Shown: positions 29,949 to 40,087, numbered from the stretch's first letter. The stretch: DNA of 64,000 nt from Halomonas sp. (GCA_018401555.1 JAGYKP010000083.1:62001-126000), one strand, 5' to 3'. Notes: generated by a model from the sequence alone, not told the origin. Translations and numbers: made by a program.

Positions 29949-30579
29949 CTAAAGAATATTCCCTCTTCTAGCTACCTTAAAAATAAAATTTCTACGACCA
30001 TCTTGTTCCTCATCAGACAATGGAGGAAAGGTAACATCTATTTCTATTGCCAGACCTCTATCTTGTCGAAACTCTTCTTCACCCTCAGAATTTACGAAAA
30101 AGTGATCCTCACCAAGAATAAAAAATAATGATTCAATATCAGATATCAACTCTTCTCCCTTTCGAGGCAGAAACATCTTCGGTTGAGCCACAACCAACAG
30201 CCACGAAAAGTGCATTCTCTTGGGAATCATATGTATATTTCACTTGGTTGAGACTTTCAGAGCTTGACGCACAATACGGATCATTACTTCTAGCCCCATC
30301 ACTGTAGCTCAGCAAAAGCACACTTTTATCAGACGAGTTATCTGCAACATCTTGTGCAGTCCTGATATCAAGGGAAATGATGTCAAAAATCGACCTTACA
30401 GCCTGCTGCCTTGAGGCAAGCCTATCAGCCTGATCATAGCTCCTCTTTGACATTAGGAAAAGCTGTCCGGCGCCCAGCAAAATGATCAAGCCAATCAACA
30501 ATGCCACCATCAACTCGACCAAAGAAAAACCCAAATCAAATCTACCAGATTTACAGCACCCTTTTCTGGACAACATCAT
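29949..30579 (-). CDS. pilW: Minor pilin PilW (frameshifted)
   Basis: About 210 residues. The prepilin site is DLG-FSLVELMVALLIGLIILLGAGQLFL, followed by the PilW-like RSYDQADRLASRQQAVRSIFDIISLDIRTA. One indel near 30160 separates the first 140 residues from the end (ISDIESLFFILGEDHFFVNSEG). It overlaps pilV by four bases (ATGA) and is AT-rich like its neighbours. Confidence 0.82.
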
Positions 30580-31082
30580 ATAGTTCTCTTTGGCAACTTA
30601 ACTCGATAGTGAAGCGTTGAAAGGCCTTGCCCCCCATCATTCACAGCCTGGCTTTCTCCGTTAAATCTTGCATCCTCCCATCCCACAACGATCTGATAAG
30701 TACAAGATGCGGGCAGAACCTCAAGAGTAGCAACAGTTCTTAGCTCAAGGTGAGCTCCCCAGTCTTCCTTCCACTGATCAAGAAATGCAGAGTTAACTTC
30801 CACCAACTCACCTTCAGCGTCAGGGTCTGGGATATCAGCGGCAGGACAAGCATGAACTGTTGCCTCTCCCAGGCTGATCCACAACCTTTCAACCGCGTCC
30901 TGTGCAGCCAAAGTTGCAATGGTGCGCTGATAGGAAATATGACTACTCTGAAGGGATTTAAGCTGCATAGCAGCCATCCCTAGTAACCCAATTGATAGCA
31001 CCAGCACTGCCACCAACGATTCAACCAATGTAAACCCAGATGACCTTGGCACAGCCCCCTCCTTGACTCCCTGTAACATCAT
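30576..31082 (-). CDS. pilV: Minor pilin PilV
   Basis: 168 residues, intact. Prepilin processing site SSG-FTLVESLVAVLVLSIGLLGMAAMQLKSLQ, a near-exact PilV type, followed by a short globular domain with two Cys. It is coupled to fimT (one-base overlap) and pilW (four-base overlap). A minor pilin of the priming complex in the inner membrane. Confidence 0.88.
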   Translation of the reverse strand: MMLQGVKEGAVPRSSGFTLVESLVAVLVLSIGLLGMAAMQLKSLQSSHISYQRTIATLAAQDAVERLWISLGEATVHACPAADIPDPDAEGELVEVNSAFLDQWKEDWGAHLELRTVATLEVLPASCTYQIVVGWEDARFNGESQAVNDGGQGLSTLHYRVKLPKRTI

Positions 31083-31603
31083 TAAGAGTCGCTATAAATG
31101 TTCCCAAGAGAATTGATCATCAGAACTTCTTCACCAGCAACTGGGTGGTTCAATGTGACTGAACAAGGAGTGCCAACAGAACAAGAAATTGCCGCTCGCC
31201 CAAGAGAACTAAACGTGATTTTTCCGCTCTCAGGAACTGTACTGATACTAACGGGCGATGAAGATTCGCTGATAGATCTTAGGCAGAGACTATCCAAGGA
31301 ACACTCATCAGCATCCTCGGCATCTCCTCTCCAGATTTCGACCTTCCACCCTCCACCATCTACTCCAAACAAAACCGTCACATTAGTACGACGCTTAGCT
31401 GCTTCACTTTTTGCATAGCTCACAGCAGTTAAAACTTGATTAAAATCCGTTGACAACCGATTATTATTGATCATATTCTGAAAGCTCGGAACAGCGATTG
31501 TGGCGACAATCACGATTACTGCCATTGTTATCAAAAGCTCAATCAGGGTAAACCCAGACGGCTTTGTCCATTTACCAGCAATCATTGTCGCTATCTTTTT
31601 CAC
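31082..31603 (-). CDS. FimT/FimU-type minor pilin (GspH-like)
   Basis: 173 residues, intact. The prepilin signal [35 protein letters not shown] is the standard FimT/FimU pattern. The C-terminal domain has Cys pairs (CSLDSLC, CSVGTPC), probably disulfides. Its start lies 32 bases inside the end of pilE, an unusually long overlap that suggests translational coupling. Confidence 0.87.
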   Translation of the reverse strand: MKKIATMIAGKWTKPSGFTLIELLITMAVIVIVATIAVPSFQNMINNNRLSTDFNQVLTAVSYAKSEAAKRRTNVTVLFGVDGGGWKVEIWRGDAEDADECSLDSLCLRSISESSSPVSISTVPESGKITFSSLGRAAISCSVGTPCSVTLNHPVAGEEVLMINSLGNIYSDS

Positions 31604-32027
31604 CTCTTTGATTTATTTCAAGCCACTCACAATGAATTTGACTTGTTTGCAATACGTCAGGATTTCTACTCGCCCGAATAGTAAAATAACCAGCTGACGC
31701 TGAATAGTCAGCCTCATTGACACGGTAAAACTTTTCATCCGATACCAATGGAAAGGTGCCATCAATACAACCTGAATAACTACTGTTGACCGTATAACAA
31801 CGTTCCAGTCTTCCGGCCAAATTCATCAAGAGGGACTGGCCGTCCGTGACCCTTGCCTTTTCTACATACTGCTGATAACTCGGGTAAGCAATAGCCGCTA
31901 GAATCCCGATCACGGCTACCGCAATGAGCAGCTCGATAAGGGTAAAGCCGGCGCTGCGCCGGGTGCTGCCTGTGGGCCCCTGGGGCCTGCGTCGGGTGCT
32001 CGATTGGGTCACGCCGCGCGTCTCCAT
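31572..32027 (-). CDS. pilE: PilE-type pilin
   Basis: 151 residues. Leader then [40 protein letters not shown], the canonical PilE/type IVa helix. The Cys pair ([11 protein letters not shown]) and a C-terminal [10 protein letters not shown] segment follow. The 5' third is GC-rich and host-like, the rest AT-rich. First gene of the operon. In Pseudomonas pilE is last and closest to ispH, so its position next to ispH is conserved here. Confidence 0.88.
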   Translation of the reverse strand: METRGVTQSSTRRRPQGPTGSTRRSAGFTLIELLIAVAVIGILAAIAYPSYQQYVEKARVTDGQSLLMNLAGRLERCYTVNSSYSGCIDGTFPLVSDEKFYRVNEADYSASAGYFTIRASRNPDVLQTSQIHCEWLEINQRGEKDSDNDCW

Positions 32028-32309
32028 GATTCGTTACATTCGGTTTCAGTATGTATCAAGAGTGGCTGTCCGGATAGGGTGGCGAGGCAAAATGCCGCCG
32101 ACGGAGCGAAGGGGTTGGCTTCAGTCTAGCCGCTGACGGGCGGCGACACACTGGTTCGAGTCAGCTGCAGGAAACGTTGGCCCTGAGGGGATGGGGCTTG
32201 AGCCCTTCACCTCGCAGACAAGGCATATAGGAATAACTATTAATCACTTTTCATTATAACCAGCCTCCGGTAGAAAGTGCCCACGATTACCCTCCCCGAC
32301 AGGCACACC

Positions 32310-33548
32310 ATGAACCGGAAGCACACCCTTCTGCTGCTGGCAGCGCTGGCGCCCGCCCAGGCGCTGGCCACCAACGGCTACTTCTCCCACGGCTACGGCA
32401 CCATCAACCAGGGCATGGCCGGTGCCGGCACCGCGCTTTCCCAGGACAGCATCGCCGCGGCCACCAATCCAGCGGGCATGGCCTTCATCGGCGACCGCGC
32501 CGATATCGGCGCCGAGCTGTTCTCGCCCCGCCGCGAATACTCGGTCGAGGGTGGTGGAGCCCAGGGCTTTTACCTGATGCCCGGCAACCGCGAGAGCGGG
32601 AACGAGGCCTTCATGATCCCCAGCGCCGGCTATAACCGCCAGGTCACCGAGCGCCAGACCCTGGGCGTCTCGATCTTTGCCAACGGCGGCATGAACACCG
32701 AATACAGCGGTCGCGACGGCGGCACCTTCGGCGCCGGCGAGGCCGGGGTGAACCTGGAACAGCTGTTTATCGCGCCCACCTGGACGTGGAAGCTCAACGA
32801 GGACCACGCCTTCGGCATCTCGCCGGTGATCGCCTACCAGCGCTTCTCTGCCGAGGGGCTCGACAGCTTCGGTGAGCTCGGCTTCTCGTCCGATCCGGGC
32901 GCGCTCTCCAACAACGGCACCGACGATGCCTGGGGCTACGGCTTCCAGCTCGGCTGGCAGGGCCAACTCACCGACGAGCTGCGCGGTGGCCTGAGCTGGC
33001 GCAAGGTGCTGAAGATGGAGGAGTTCGACGACTACCGCGGGCTCTTCGCCGAGCAGGGCGATTTCGACATCCCGCAGATGTTCCAGGGCGGCCTGGCGTG
33101 GTCCGGCATCCAGGATCACTGGCTGCTGCTGGATGTGCAGCATATCCGCTACAGCGAGATCAACAGCGTGGGCAACCCCTTCGATCCCGCCACACGCCTG
33201 GGAGATAAAGACGGATCCGGCTTTGGCTGGGACGACATGACGGTGGTGAAGCTGGGCTGGCAGTGGCGGCAGGATGAGCAGCAGACCTGGCGCGCCGGGG
33301 TGAGCTACGGAGAGCAGCCGATTCCCGACAGCGAGGTGCTGTTCAACATCCTCGCCCCCGGGGTGCAGCAGTGGCATATCACCGGCGGATTTACCCGCCA
33401 GATCGCCGATGGGCTGGAGCTCTCCGGCATGGCCTTCTACTCTCCGGAGGAGACCGTGCGCGGCGAGAACCCCATGGGGCCGGGCCAGCAGATCGAACTC
33501 AGCATGCATCAGGTCGGCGCGGCGGTAAGCCTGGGGTGGCGGTTCTGA
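32310..33548 (+). CDS. FadL/OmpP1-type outer membrane transporter
   Basis: 412 residues, intact. A signal peptide ends APAQALA, and the mature start TNGYFSHGYGTINQGMAGAG plus AATNPAGMAF is the FadL/TodX hatch signature. The remainder is a beta-barrel ending with aromatic Phe (SLGWRF). The family moves long-chain fatty acids or hydrophobic compounds. It lies between pilE and ispH, separating genes that are adjacent in Pseudomonas. Confidence 0.92.
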   Translation: MNRKHTLLLLAALAPAQALATNGYFSHGYGTINQGMAGAGTALSQDSIAAATNPAGMAFIGDRADIGAELFSPRREYSVEGGGAQGFYLMPGNRESGNEAFMIPSAGYNRQVTERQTLGVSIFANGGMNTEYSGRDGGTFGAGEAGVNLEQLFIAPTWTWKLNEDHAFGISPVIAYQRFSAEGLDSFGELGFSSDPGALSNNGTDDAWGYGFQLGWQGQLTDELRGGLSWRKVLKMEEFDDYRGLFAEQGDFDIPQMFQGGLAWSGIQDHWLLLDVQHIRYSEINSVGNPFDPATRLGDKDGSGFGWDDMTVVKLGWQWRQDEQQTWRAGVSYGEQPIPDSEVLFNILAPGVQQWHITGGFTRQIADGLELSGMAFYSPEETVRGENPMGPGQQIELSMHQVGAAVSLGWRF

Positions 33549-33552
33549 CAGC

Positions 33553-33593
33553 AACGCCGCCGTCATCTGCATGACGGCGGCGTTCGCTTTTCT
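33553..33593 (+). terminator. Rho-independent terminator after the FadL-like gene
   Basis: A perfect 14-bp stem, AACGCCGCCGTCAT / ATGACGGCGGCGTT, with a four-base loop and a T-rich tail, starts five bases after the stop codon. Confidence 0.92.
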
Positions 33594-33625
33594 ACTCTTC
33601 CTGCCAGCTCGCTTGCGGGTATCCG

Positions 33626-34579
33626 CTACTCGCTGACGATGACGCGCTCACGCAGTTCGCGGGGCATGGAGAAGGTGATGGTCTCCTCGCGGCCGGCGAG
33701 CTCCTCGGGGGCGCTGGCGCCTAGGCTCTGCAGCCGCTCGATCACACCCTGCACCAGCACCTCGGGCGCACTGGCACCGGCGGTGACACCGATAGCCTTC
33801 ACGCCCTCGAGCCACGCCGGCTCGATCTGCTCGGCGTTATCGATCAAGTACGCGGGGGTGCCCATTCGCTCAGAAAGCTCACGCAGCCGGTTGGAGTTCG
33901 AGCTATTGGGGCTACCGACCACCAGCACCAAGTCGCTATCCGCCGCCAACTCACGCACCGCGTCCTGGCGGTTTTGAGTGGCGTAGCAGATATCGTCCTT
34001 ACGTGGCCCCTGGATCTCCGGAAACTTTTCCCGTAGCGCGTCGATCACCTTGGCCGTGTCATCCATGGAGAGCGTGGTTTGGGTGACGAAGGCGAGCTGG
34101 CTCGGGTCCTTGACCTCGAGGTTGGCCACGTCCTCCTCGTCCTCCACCAAGTAGATGGCGCCGCCGTGGGAGGTGTCGTAGCGCCCCATGGTGCCTTCTA
34201 CTTCCGGGTGGCCTTCGTGGCCAATCAGAATGCACTCCTGGCCGCGCTTGGCGTAGCGCAGCACTTCCATATGCACTTTGGTGACCAGCGGGCAGGTGGC
34301 ATCGAACACCTTGAGGCCGCGGCGCTCCGCCTCCTGCTGCACGGCGCGGGAGACACCATGGGCGGAGAAGATGACGATGACATCGTCGGGGACCTCGTGG
34401 AGCTCCTCGACGAAGATGGCGCCGCGCTCGCGCAGGCTGTCCACCACGAAGCGATTGTGGACCACCTCGTGGCGCACGTAGATCGGGGGACCGAACACGT
34501 CCAGGGCGCCATTGACGATCTCGATGGCGCGGTCGACGCCGGCGCAGAAGCCGCGGGGGTTGGCCAGTTTGATCTGCAT
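33626..34579 (-). CDS. ispH: 4-hydroxy-3-methylbut-2-enyl diphosphate reductase
   Basis: 317 residues, intact, last enzyme of the MEP isoprenoid pathway. The three Cys of the iron-sulfur cluster are in [20 protein letters not shown] and [27 protein letters not shown] and SNSNRL are also present. ATG 34579 is chosen because [14 protein letters not shown] is the usual N-terminus. Part of the conserved lspA-fkpB-ispH group, but separated from fkpB by a repeat-bearing 234-base gap. Confidence 0.97.
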   Translation of the reverse strand: MQIKLANPRGFCAGVDRAIEIVNGALDVFGPPIYVRHEVVHNRFVVDSLRERGAIFVEELHEVPDDVIVIFSAHGVSRAVQQEAERRGLKVFDATCPLVTKVHMEVLRYAKRGQECILIGHEGHPEVEGTMGRYDTSHGGAIYLVEDEEDVANLEVKDPSQLAFVTQTTLSMDDTAKVIDALREKFPEIQGPRKDDICYATQNRQDAVRELAADSDLVLVVGSPNSSNSNRLRELSERMGTPAYLIDNAEQIEPAWLEGVKAIGVTAGASAPEVLVQGVIERLQSLGASAPEELAGREETITFSMPRELRERVIVSE

Positions 34580-34653
34580 GGGTATCTGCCTTGATGCGTC
34601 AGGGGCATCTGCCAATTTGGGTTTCGGTGGCCTTCGAGGTCTGGTGGCCTTCG

Positions 34654-34731
34654 GGGGTCTGACCCCGCATTCTCTGAGGCCACCGCCCCTTTGTTACGCC
34701 TGGGGCGTCATCTACCTGGGGGTCAGACCCC
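34654..34731. repeat. Inverted pair of GGGGTC(T/A)GACCCC motifs
   Basis: GGGGTCTGACCCC at 34654-34666 and its complement GGGGTCAGACCCC at 34719-34731 form a large inverted repeat with a 52-base loop between ispH and fkpB. This resembles REP-type palindromic elements seen in many gammaproteobacteria. Confidence 0.7.
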
Positions 34732-34753
34732 GATGGTGAGCCTGGGTGCCATC

Positions 34754-34800
34754 GCCGGGACGCCTGCGGCGCCAGTCGCGAGGCGAAGCCTCCCTCCTAC
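34754..34800. repeat. Solitary REP-like copy
   Basis: GCCGGGACGCCTGCGGCGCC followed by AGTCGCGAGGCGAAGCCTCCCTCCTAC matches the units of the tandem array at 35330-35555, in the same orientation. It lies immediately downstream of fkpB. Confidence 0.7.
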
Positions 34801-34813
34801 CTCGATAAGCGAC

Positions 34814-35275
34814 TCAGTGGGTAGTGGCGGGCTTCACGTCGATCACTTCCACTTCGAAGGTCAGGGTACGCCCCGCCAGCGGGTGGTTGAAGTCCACGTC
34901 CACCTGATTGCCCTCGATGGCGCTGATCACGCCGGGCAGCTCGCCGCCGCCGGGATCGGCGAAGGACATCACGGTGCCGATCTCAAGCGCCTCCTCGCCG
35001 AAGTCATCGCGCTTGAGGCGCTGGATGTTCTGCGGGTTGTGCTGGCCGAAGGCGTGCTCCGGGGTGATCTCGAAGGTGGCGCTCTCGCCGGCGCTCATGC
35101 CCTTCATGGGGTGCTCGAAGCCGGGCGGCAGGTTGCCGTCGCCCACCTGGAAGGTGGCCGGGGCCTTGTCGCGGGTGGAGTCCACCACGGTGCCGTCTTC
35201 CAGCTTGAGGGTGAAGTGCAGGGTCACTTCCATGCCCTCGTCGATGCGGTGTTGGGGGCTTTGCTGTTCGGTCAT
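34814..35275 (-). CDS. fkpB: FKBP-type peptidyl-prolyl isomerase, SlpA/FkpB type
   Basis: 153 residues, intact. FKBP domain with VTLHFTLKLEDGTVVDST, the chaperone flap insertion (EHAFGQHNPQNIQRL) and DFNHPLAGRTLTFEVEV. The SlpA-type sequence and its position between lspA and ispH match the E. coli order. ATG 35275 gives the standard N-terminus. A cytoplasmic folding helper. Confidence 0.95.
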   Translation of the reverse strand: MTEQQSPQHRIDEGMEVTLHFTLKLEDGTVVDSTRDKAPATFQVGDGNLPPGFEHPMKGMSAGESATFEITPEHAFGQHNPQNIQRLKRDDFGEEALEIGTVMSFADPGGGELPGVISAIEGNQVDVDFNHPLAGRTLTFEVEVIDVKPATTH

Positions 35276-35329
35276 GGGTCTTGGGACTCGGTAAACAGGA
35301 TTTCGGTTCGGTAGCGAAGCTTGGGCAAC

Positions 35330-35555
35330 TCTGCCGGGCGCCTTCGGCGCCAATCGCGCAGCGGAGCTGCCCTCCTACAAAAACTCGTCGTTGCCTTGGG
35401 TGCCTCGCCGGGGCGCCTCACGGCGCCATTCGAGCAGCGGAGCTGCCCTCCTACAGAAACTCGTCGTTGCTTTGGGTACCTCGCTGGGGCGCCTGACGGC
35501 GCCAGTCGCGCAGCGGAGCCGGCCTCCTACAAATTCTCGTCGTTGTCTTGGGTGG
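35330..35555. repeat. Three tandem REP-like units, period 75-76 bases
   Basis: Units start with GGGCGCC palindromes at 35336, 35411 and 35487. Each has an inverted GGCGCC pair, then a GCGCAGCGGAGCTGCCCTCCTAC-like block and a spacer with CTCGTCGTTG-TTGGGT. They fill the gap between lspA and fkpB and are in the same orientation as the copy at 34754. Small open frames through the array are repeat translations, not genes. Confidence 0.85.
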
Positions 35556-35556
35556 C

Positions 35557-36126
35557 CTAGCCCCGGCGGCGGGCGCGGCGCTTCTCGCCGAACAGCGACT
35601 CCCAGATCAGCCCGATGGCGCCCAGGGTGATGCCGATGTCCGCTACGTTGAAGGCCGGGTAGTACCAGCCGGCCGCGTGGAAGGAGAGGAAGTCCACCAC
35701 GTAGCCGTGTACCAGGCGGTCGTAGAGGTTGCCCAGCGCGCCGCCGATGATCATGGCGAGCGATGCCGCCAGCAGCGTCTCGTCGCGCTTGAGGCGGCGC
35801 ATCCAGAGCGTCAGGCCGATGCTCGCGCCCACCGCGATGGTGGCGAAGAACCAGCGCTGCCAGCCGGGGTGTTCGGCCAGAAAGCTAAACGCCGCGCCGG
35901 TGTTGTGCAGCAGCGTGAGGTTGAAAAACGGCAGCACCTCCACCGGCCGGGCATATGCGAGCCAGGCGCTGGCGGCGTACTTGGTGGCGAGATCCAGCAC
36001 GATCACCGCCAGCGACAGCCACAGCCAGCGCAGCGGCTGCTGCATGGGCGCCACCTCGGCGCCCCTTGCAGCGCCCTGCCCTGCGCGCTCTTGGGTCTCC
36101 TCGCTTTTATCTTCACTGCTGGCCAT
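35557..36126 (-). CDS. lspA: Prolipoprotein signal peptidase (signal peptidase II)
   Basis: 189 residues from ATG 36126. Four membrane helices. The catalytic Asp residues are in GGALGNLYDR and FNVADIGI, and LTLLHNTGAAFSFL is also conserved. It removes signal peptides from lipid-modified prolipoproteins in the inner membrane. The start is ten bases after the ileS stop. The N-terminal 27 residues before MQQPLRWLW are hydrophilic and longer than usual. Confidence 0.95.
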   Translation of the reverse strand: MASSEDKSEETQERAGQGAARGAEVAPMQQPLRWLWLSLAVIVLDLATKYAASAWLAYARPVEVLPFFNLTLLHNTGAAFSFLAEHPGWQRWFFATIAVGASIGLTLWMRRLKRDETLLAASLAMIIGGALGNLYDRLVHGYVVDFLSFHAAGWYYPAFNVADIGITLGAIGLIWESLFGEKRRARRRG

Positions 36127-36136
36127 GCCGGGCACC

Positions 36137-38973
36137 TTACGCATAGCGACGGGTTTCGCCGGGGCCATCCGGCAGATTGCTGATGCAGCGGTTGCAGAGG
36201 TCCGGGTGCTCGGGGTGGGTACCCACCTCCTCGCGATGGTGCCAGCAGCGCTCGCACTTGTTGTTGGGACTCTCGACCACCGCCACCTTGAGACCCTCGA
36301 GCTCGGTGGCCTCGGCCTCCGCCGGTGCCTCGGCGAGCGGCTTGAGCGTCACCTCGCTGGTGAGCATCACAAAGCGCAGCTCGTCGCCCAGCTTGGCCAG
36401 GGTGGCGTGCAGGGCGTCGTCCACGTGGAGGGTGACCTCGGCGGCCAGGCTGCCCTTGATGGTCTTGGCGTTGCGGGCGTCCTCCAGGCACTTGTTGACC
36501 GCCTGCTTGACCTCTAGCACCCGCTCCCAGAAGTCGCGGCCCATCTCGGCGTCGTCGGCCAGCGTTGCTAGGCCGGTGTAGTACTCCTCGAGCAGCACGC
36601 TGTCGCCGCGTTCCCCGGGATGTGCTCATGGATCTCCTCGGCGGTGAAGCTGAGGATCGGCGCCACCCAGCGCGAGAGCGCCTCCACCACGTGGTAGAGC
36701 GCGGTCTGGGCGCTGCGCCGCGCCACCGAGTCGGTCTGGGTGGTGTACTGGCGATCCTTGATCACGTCCAGGTAGAAGCCGCCCAGCTCCCGTGCGCAGA
36801 AGCCGTGTACCTGCTGGTACACATCCAGGAAGCGGTACTCCTCATAGGCCTTCTCGATACGCGCCTGCAGCTGGGCGGCGCGATCCACCACCCACTGGTC
36901 CAGGGCCAGCATCTCGTCGAACGGCAGCGCATCACGCTCCGGCGCGAAGCCGTTGAGGTTGGCGAGCAGGAAGCGCGAGGTGTTACGGATGCGGCGGTAG
37001 ACATCGGCGGTACGCTTGAGGATCTCGTCGGAGACCGCCATCTCGCCGGAGTAGTCGGTGGAGGCCGCCCACAGGCGCAGGATATCGGCGCCGAGCTTGT
37101 CCATCACCTCCTGGGGTGCCACCACGTTGCCCACCGACTTGGACATCTTGCGGCCCTGGGCATCCACCGTGAAGCCGTGGGTCAGCAGGCCCCGGTACGG
37201 CGGGTGGCCGTCGATGGCGCAGCCGGTGAGCAGCGACGAGTGGAACCAGCCGCGGTGCTGGTCCGAGCCTTCCAGGTACAAGTCAGCGCGCGGGCCGCTT
37301 TCATGGCCGTGGGGGTGCGAGCCGCGCAGCACATGGCGGTGGGTAGTGCCCGAGTCGAACCACACGTCCAGCGTATCGGTGACTTTCTCGTAGTCGGCCG
37401 CCTCCTCGCCCAGCAACTCCGCCGGGTCGAGGCGGAACCAGGCGTCGATGCCCTCGGCCTCGACGCGCTTGGCGGCCTCCTCCATCAGTTCCACGGTGCG
37501 CGGGTGCAGCTCGCCGGTGGACTTGTGCAGGAAGAAGGGAATCGGCACGCCCCAGTTACGCTGGCGCGAGATACACCAATCCGGGCGGTTGGCGATCATG
37601 CTGTGCAGGCGCGCCTTGCCCCAGGCCGGGGTGAAGGCGGTGGCCTCGATGCCCTCCAGGGCCTGCTCGCGCAGGGTCTTGCCGTCACGGCCCTGCACAT
37701 CCATGCCCACGAACCACTGGGCGGTGGCGCGGTAGATCACCGGCGTTTTGTGGCGCCAGCAGTGCATGTAGCTGTGGATGATCGGCTGGTGGGCCATCAG
37801 TGCGCCCACTTCCTCGAGCTTGGCGACGATCTGCGGGTTGGCTTTCCAGATCATCTGGCCGCCGAAGAACGGCAGGTCATCCGCGTAAACGCCGTTGCCC
37901 TGCACCGGGTTCAGCATATCGTCAAAGCTCATGCCGTGCTCGCGGCAGGTAACAAAGTCATCCACGCCGTAGGAGGGCGCGGAGTGGACGATGCCGGTGC
38001 TGCCTACCTCGCTCTCCACGTAGTCGGCGAGATACACCGGCGAGAGGCGCTCGTAGAACGGATGGTGGAAGCGGATACCGTCGAAGGCCGTACCCTTGGC
38101 GGTGGCGATCACCTCGCCCTGGAGGCCGTAGCGCTCCAGGCAGGATTCCACCAGCTCTTCGGCCAGCACCAGCAGGCGGCTGCCGGTGTCCACCAGGGCG
38201 TAGGTGAACTCCGGGTGCATGTTGAGCGCCTGGTTGGCGGGGATGGTCCAGGGGGTGGTGGTCCAGATCACGATCACCGCCGGTTTGGGCAGCTCGCTCA
38301 GCCCGAAGGCGGCAGCCAGGCGGTCGGAATCCTCCACCGCGAAGGCCACGTCGATGGCGTCGGAGCGCTTGTCCTGATACTCCACCTCGGCCTCGGCCAG
38401 GGCCGAGCCGCAGTCGAAGCACCAGTTCACCGGCTTGAGGCCCTTGAACACGTAGCCGCCCTCGACCATGTCGGCCAGGGCGCGGATCTCGCCGGCCTCG
38501 TTGGCGAAGTCCATGGAGCGGTAGGGGTTGTCCCAGTCGCCGACCACGCCCAGGCGCACGAAGTCCTTGAGCTGGCCCTGGATCTGCTCGGCGGCGTACT
38601 CGCGGCACAGCTCGCGGGCGCGCTCGGGCGCCAGGTGCTTGCCATGGGTGGTCTCGACCTTGTGCTCAATGGGCAGGCCGTGGCAGTCCCAACCCGGCAC
38701 GTAGGGCGCATCAAAGCCCGCCAGGTTTTTGGACTTAACGATAATATCTTTAAGAATTTTATTAACGGCGTGACCGATATGGATACTGCCGTTGGCGTAG
38801 GGAGGGCCATCGTGCAGCACGAACAGTTCCCGCCCCCGACGCGCCTCGCGCAGGCGGTGGTAGAGGTCCAGCTGCTGCCACTGGGCCAACCGCTCGGGCT
38901 CGCGCTTGGGCAGCATGCCGCGCATGGGGAAGTCGGTTTCTGGCAGGTTCAGAGTGGGCTTGTAGTCGCTCAT
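36137..38973 (-). CDS. ileS: Isoleucyl-tRNA synthetase (frameshifted)
   Basis: About 945 residues, normal for bacterial IleRS. HIGH motif in [17 protein letters not shown] in GRKMSKSVG, editing domain with [11 protein letters not shown], and a C-terminal zinc site CERCWHH...CNRC. ATG 38973 ([18 protein letters not shown]) matches family starts; the upstream ATG at 38997 lies inside ribF. One indel near 36612 shifts the last 150 residues. As IleRS is essential and single-copy here, this is almost certainly a sequence error. Confidence 0.96.
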
Positions 38974-38983
38974 ATTCTGGGGA

Positions 38984-40087
38984 TCAGCCGTCGTCATGGT
39001 CGGCAGGAGTACCCACCGAGGAATCGAGTGTCACGGCCTCGCGCGCCAGCGGCGCCGATGCCAGAGGAAGAGAATCATCGTTATTGAGGCCGGGGCGCGG
39101 ACCTGCGCCGGCTTCGGGGCGCTGAGAAGAGTGCGCGCCGGCTTCGGGGCGCTGCAAGGAATGCTGGTCAAAGTAGCCACGAGCCCGCTCGAGATCGAGA
39201 CCGATCTGGTGCTTCAAGGCCGCGAAGTCGTCGAACTTCACCTCGCCACGCAGCTTGGCGCAGGGAAACACCGCCAGGCGCTCGCCGTAGAGCTCGCCGT
39301 CGAAGTCGAACAGGTGTACCTCGAGCACCGGGCGCGTGCTGCCCACGGTGGGACGCCAGCCGATATTGGCCACGCCGGGCAGGCGGCGCCCGTCGGGCAG
39401 CTCGCTCACCACCGCGTAGACCCCCTGCAGCGCCAGGGAACGCACCGGCTGAGGCAGGTTGGCGGTGGGCACGCCGATGGTGCGGCCCAGCTGCTGGTCC
39501 GGCACCACTCGTCCGCCCAGGCGATAGGGGCGACCCAGCAGGGCGGCGGCGGCGGCGAAGTTGCCGCTGGCCAGCAGGGTGCGGATTCGGCTGCTGGAGA
39601 CCCGCTCATCGTCGACGGTAAAGGTACGGGTGTGCTCCACGCCGAAGCCATTGGCCTCGCCCACTGCGGTGAGCAGGTGGAAGTCGCCGCGGCGGTCGCA
39701 GCCGAAGCGGAAGTCGTCGCCTACCACCAGATGGCGCACGCCCAGCCCGTCGATCAGTACGCGCTCGATGAAGGCCTCGGCGGTGAGGCTGCGCAGGGCG
39801 TCGTTGAAGGGCAGGCAGAGCACGCGCTCGACCCCCGCCTCGCCCAGCAGGCGCACCTTGTCACGCAGACGAGTGAGCCGCGGCGGGGCCTGCTCGCCGG
39901 CGAAGAACTCCCGGGGCTGGGGCTCGAAGACCACCACCACCACCGGCAGATCGAGGCGGCGAGCCTGTTCGCGACACTGCTCGAGGATCGCCTGATGGCC
40001 GCGATGCACGCCATCGAAGTTGCCGATGGTGGCCACGCAGCCGCGGTGCTCATCGCGCAGGTTGTGCAGTCCTCGAATCACTTGCAT
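38984..40087 (-). CDS. ribF: Bifunctional riboflavin kinase/FAD synthetase
   Basis: 367 residues, intact. N-terminal FMN adenylyltransferase domain ([36 protein letters not shown]) and C-terminal flavokinase domain ([20 protein letters not shown]). It makes FMN and FAD from riboflavin. About 45 residues beyond the usual end carry a 10-residue tandem repeat ([10 protein letters not shown] type). It precedes ileS by ten bases. Confidence 0.95.
   Translation of the reverse strand: MQVIRGLHNLRDEHRGCVATIGNFDGVHRGHQAILEQCREQARRLDLPVVVVVFEPQPREFFAGEQAPPRLTRLRDKVRLLGEAGVERVLCLPFNDALRSLTAEAFIERVLIDGLGVRHLVVGDDFRFGCDRRGDFHLLTAVGEANGFGVEHTRTFTVDDERVSSSRIRTLLASGNFAAAAALLGRPYRLGGRVVPDQQLGRTIGVPTANLPQPVRSLALQGVYAVVSELPDGRRLPGVANIGWRPTVGSTRPVLEVHLFDFDGELYGERLAVFPCAKLRGEVKFDDFAALKHQIGLDLERARGYFDQHSLQRPEAGAHSSQRPEAGAGPRPGLNNDDSLPLASAPLAREAVTLDSSVGTPADHDDG

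Larger units (their letters stand above)
27655..31925. other. AT-rich segment spanning the minor pilin cluster
   Basis: Base composition falls sharply here compared with the GC-rich flanks (for example, 24 of 60 bases are G or C at 28981-29040). Both edges fall inside prepilin genes just after the part coding the conserved N-terminal helix. This suggests replacement by recombination within conserved pilin 5' ends. Confidence 0.75.

Noticed and set aside
27441..32027. Integrated prophage or transposon as the source of the AT-rich block
   Set aside because: No integrase, transposase, phage gene or flanking direct repeat is visible; all genes are pilins.
32244..33572. 442-codon open frame on the minus strand
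   Set aside because: Antisense to the FadL-like gene, which has a signal peptide, start site and terminator in the right places.
35330..35555. CRISPR array
   Set aside because: Only three units, the whole 75-base period is conserved with no unique spacers, and there are no cas genes in the window.
35281..35630. Three overlapping small open frames with repeated LLQKLVVALG-type peptides
   Set aside because: They translate the REP-like tandem array and have no ribosome-binding sites; the repetition is at the DNA level.
36565..39087. 840-codon open frame on the plus strand
   Set aside because: It is antisense to ileS, whose frame has unmistakable HIGH, KMSKS and zinc motifs. Its His/Gly/Val/Leu-rich translation is a GC-bias shadow.
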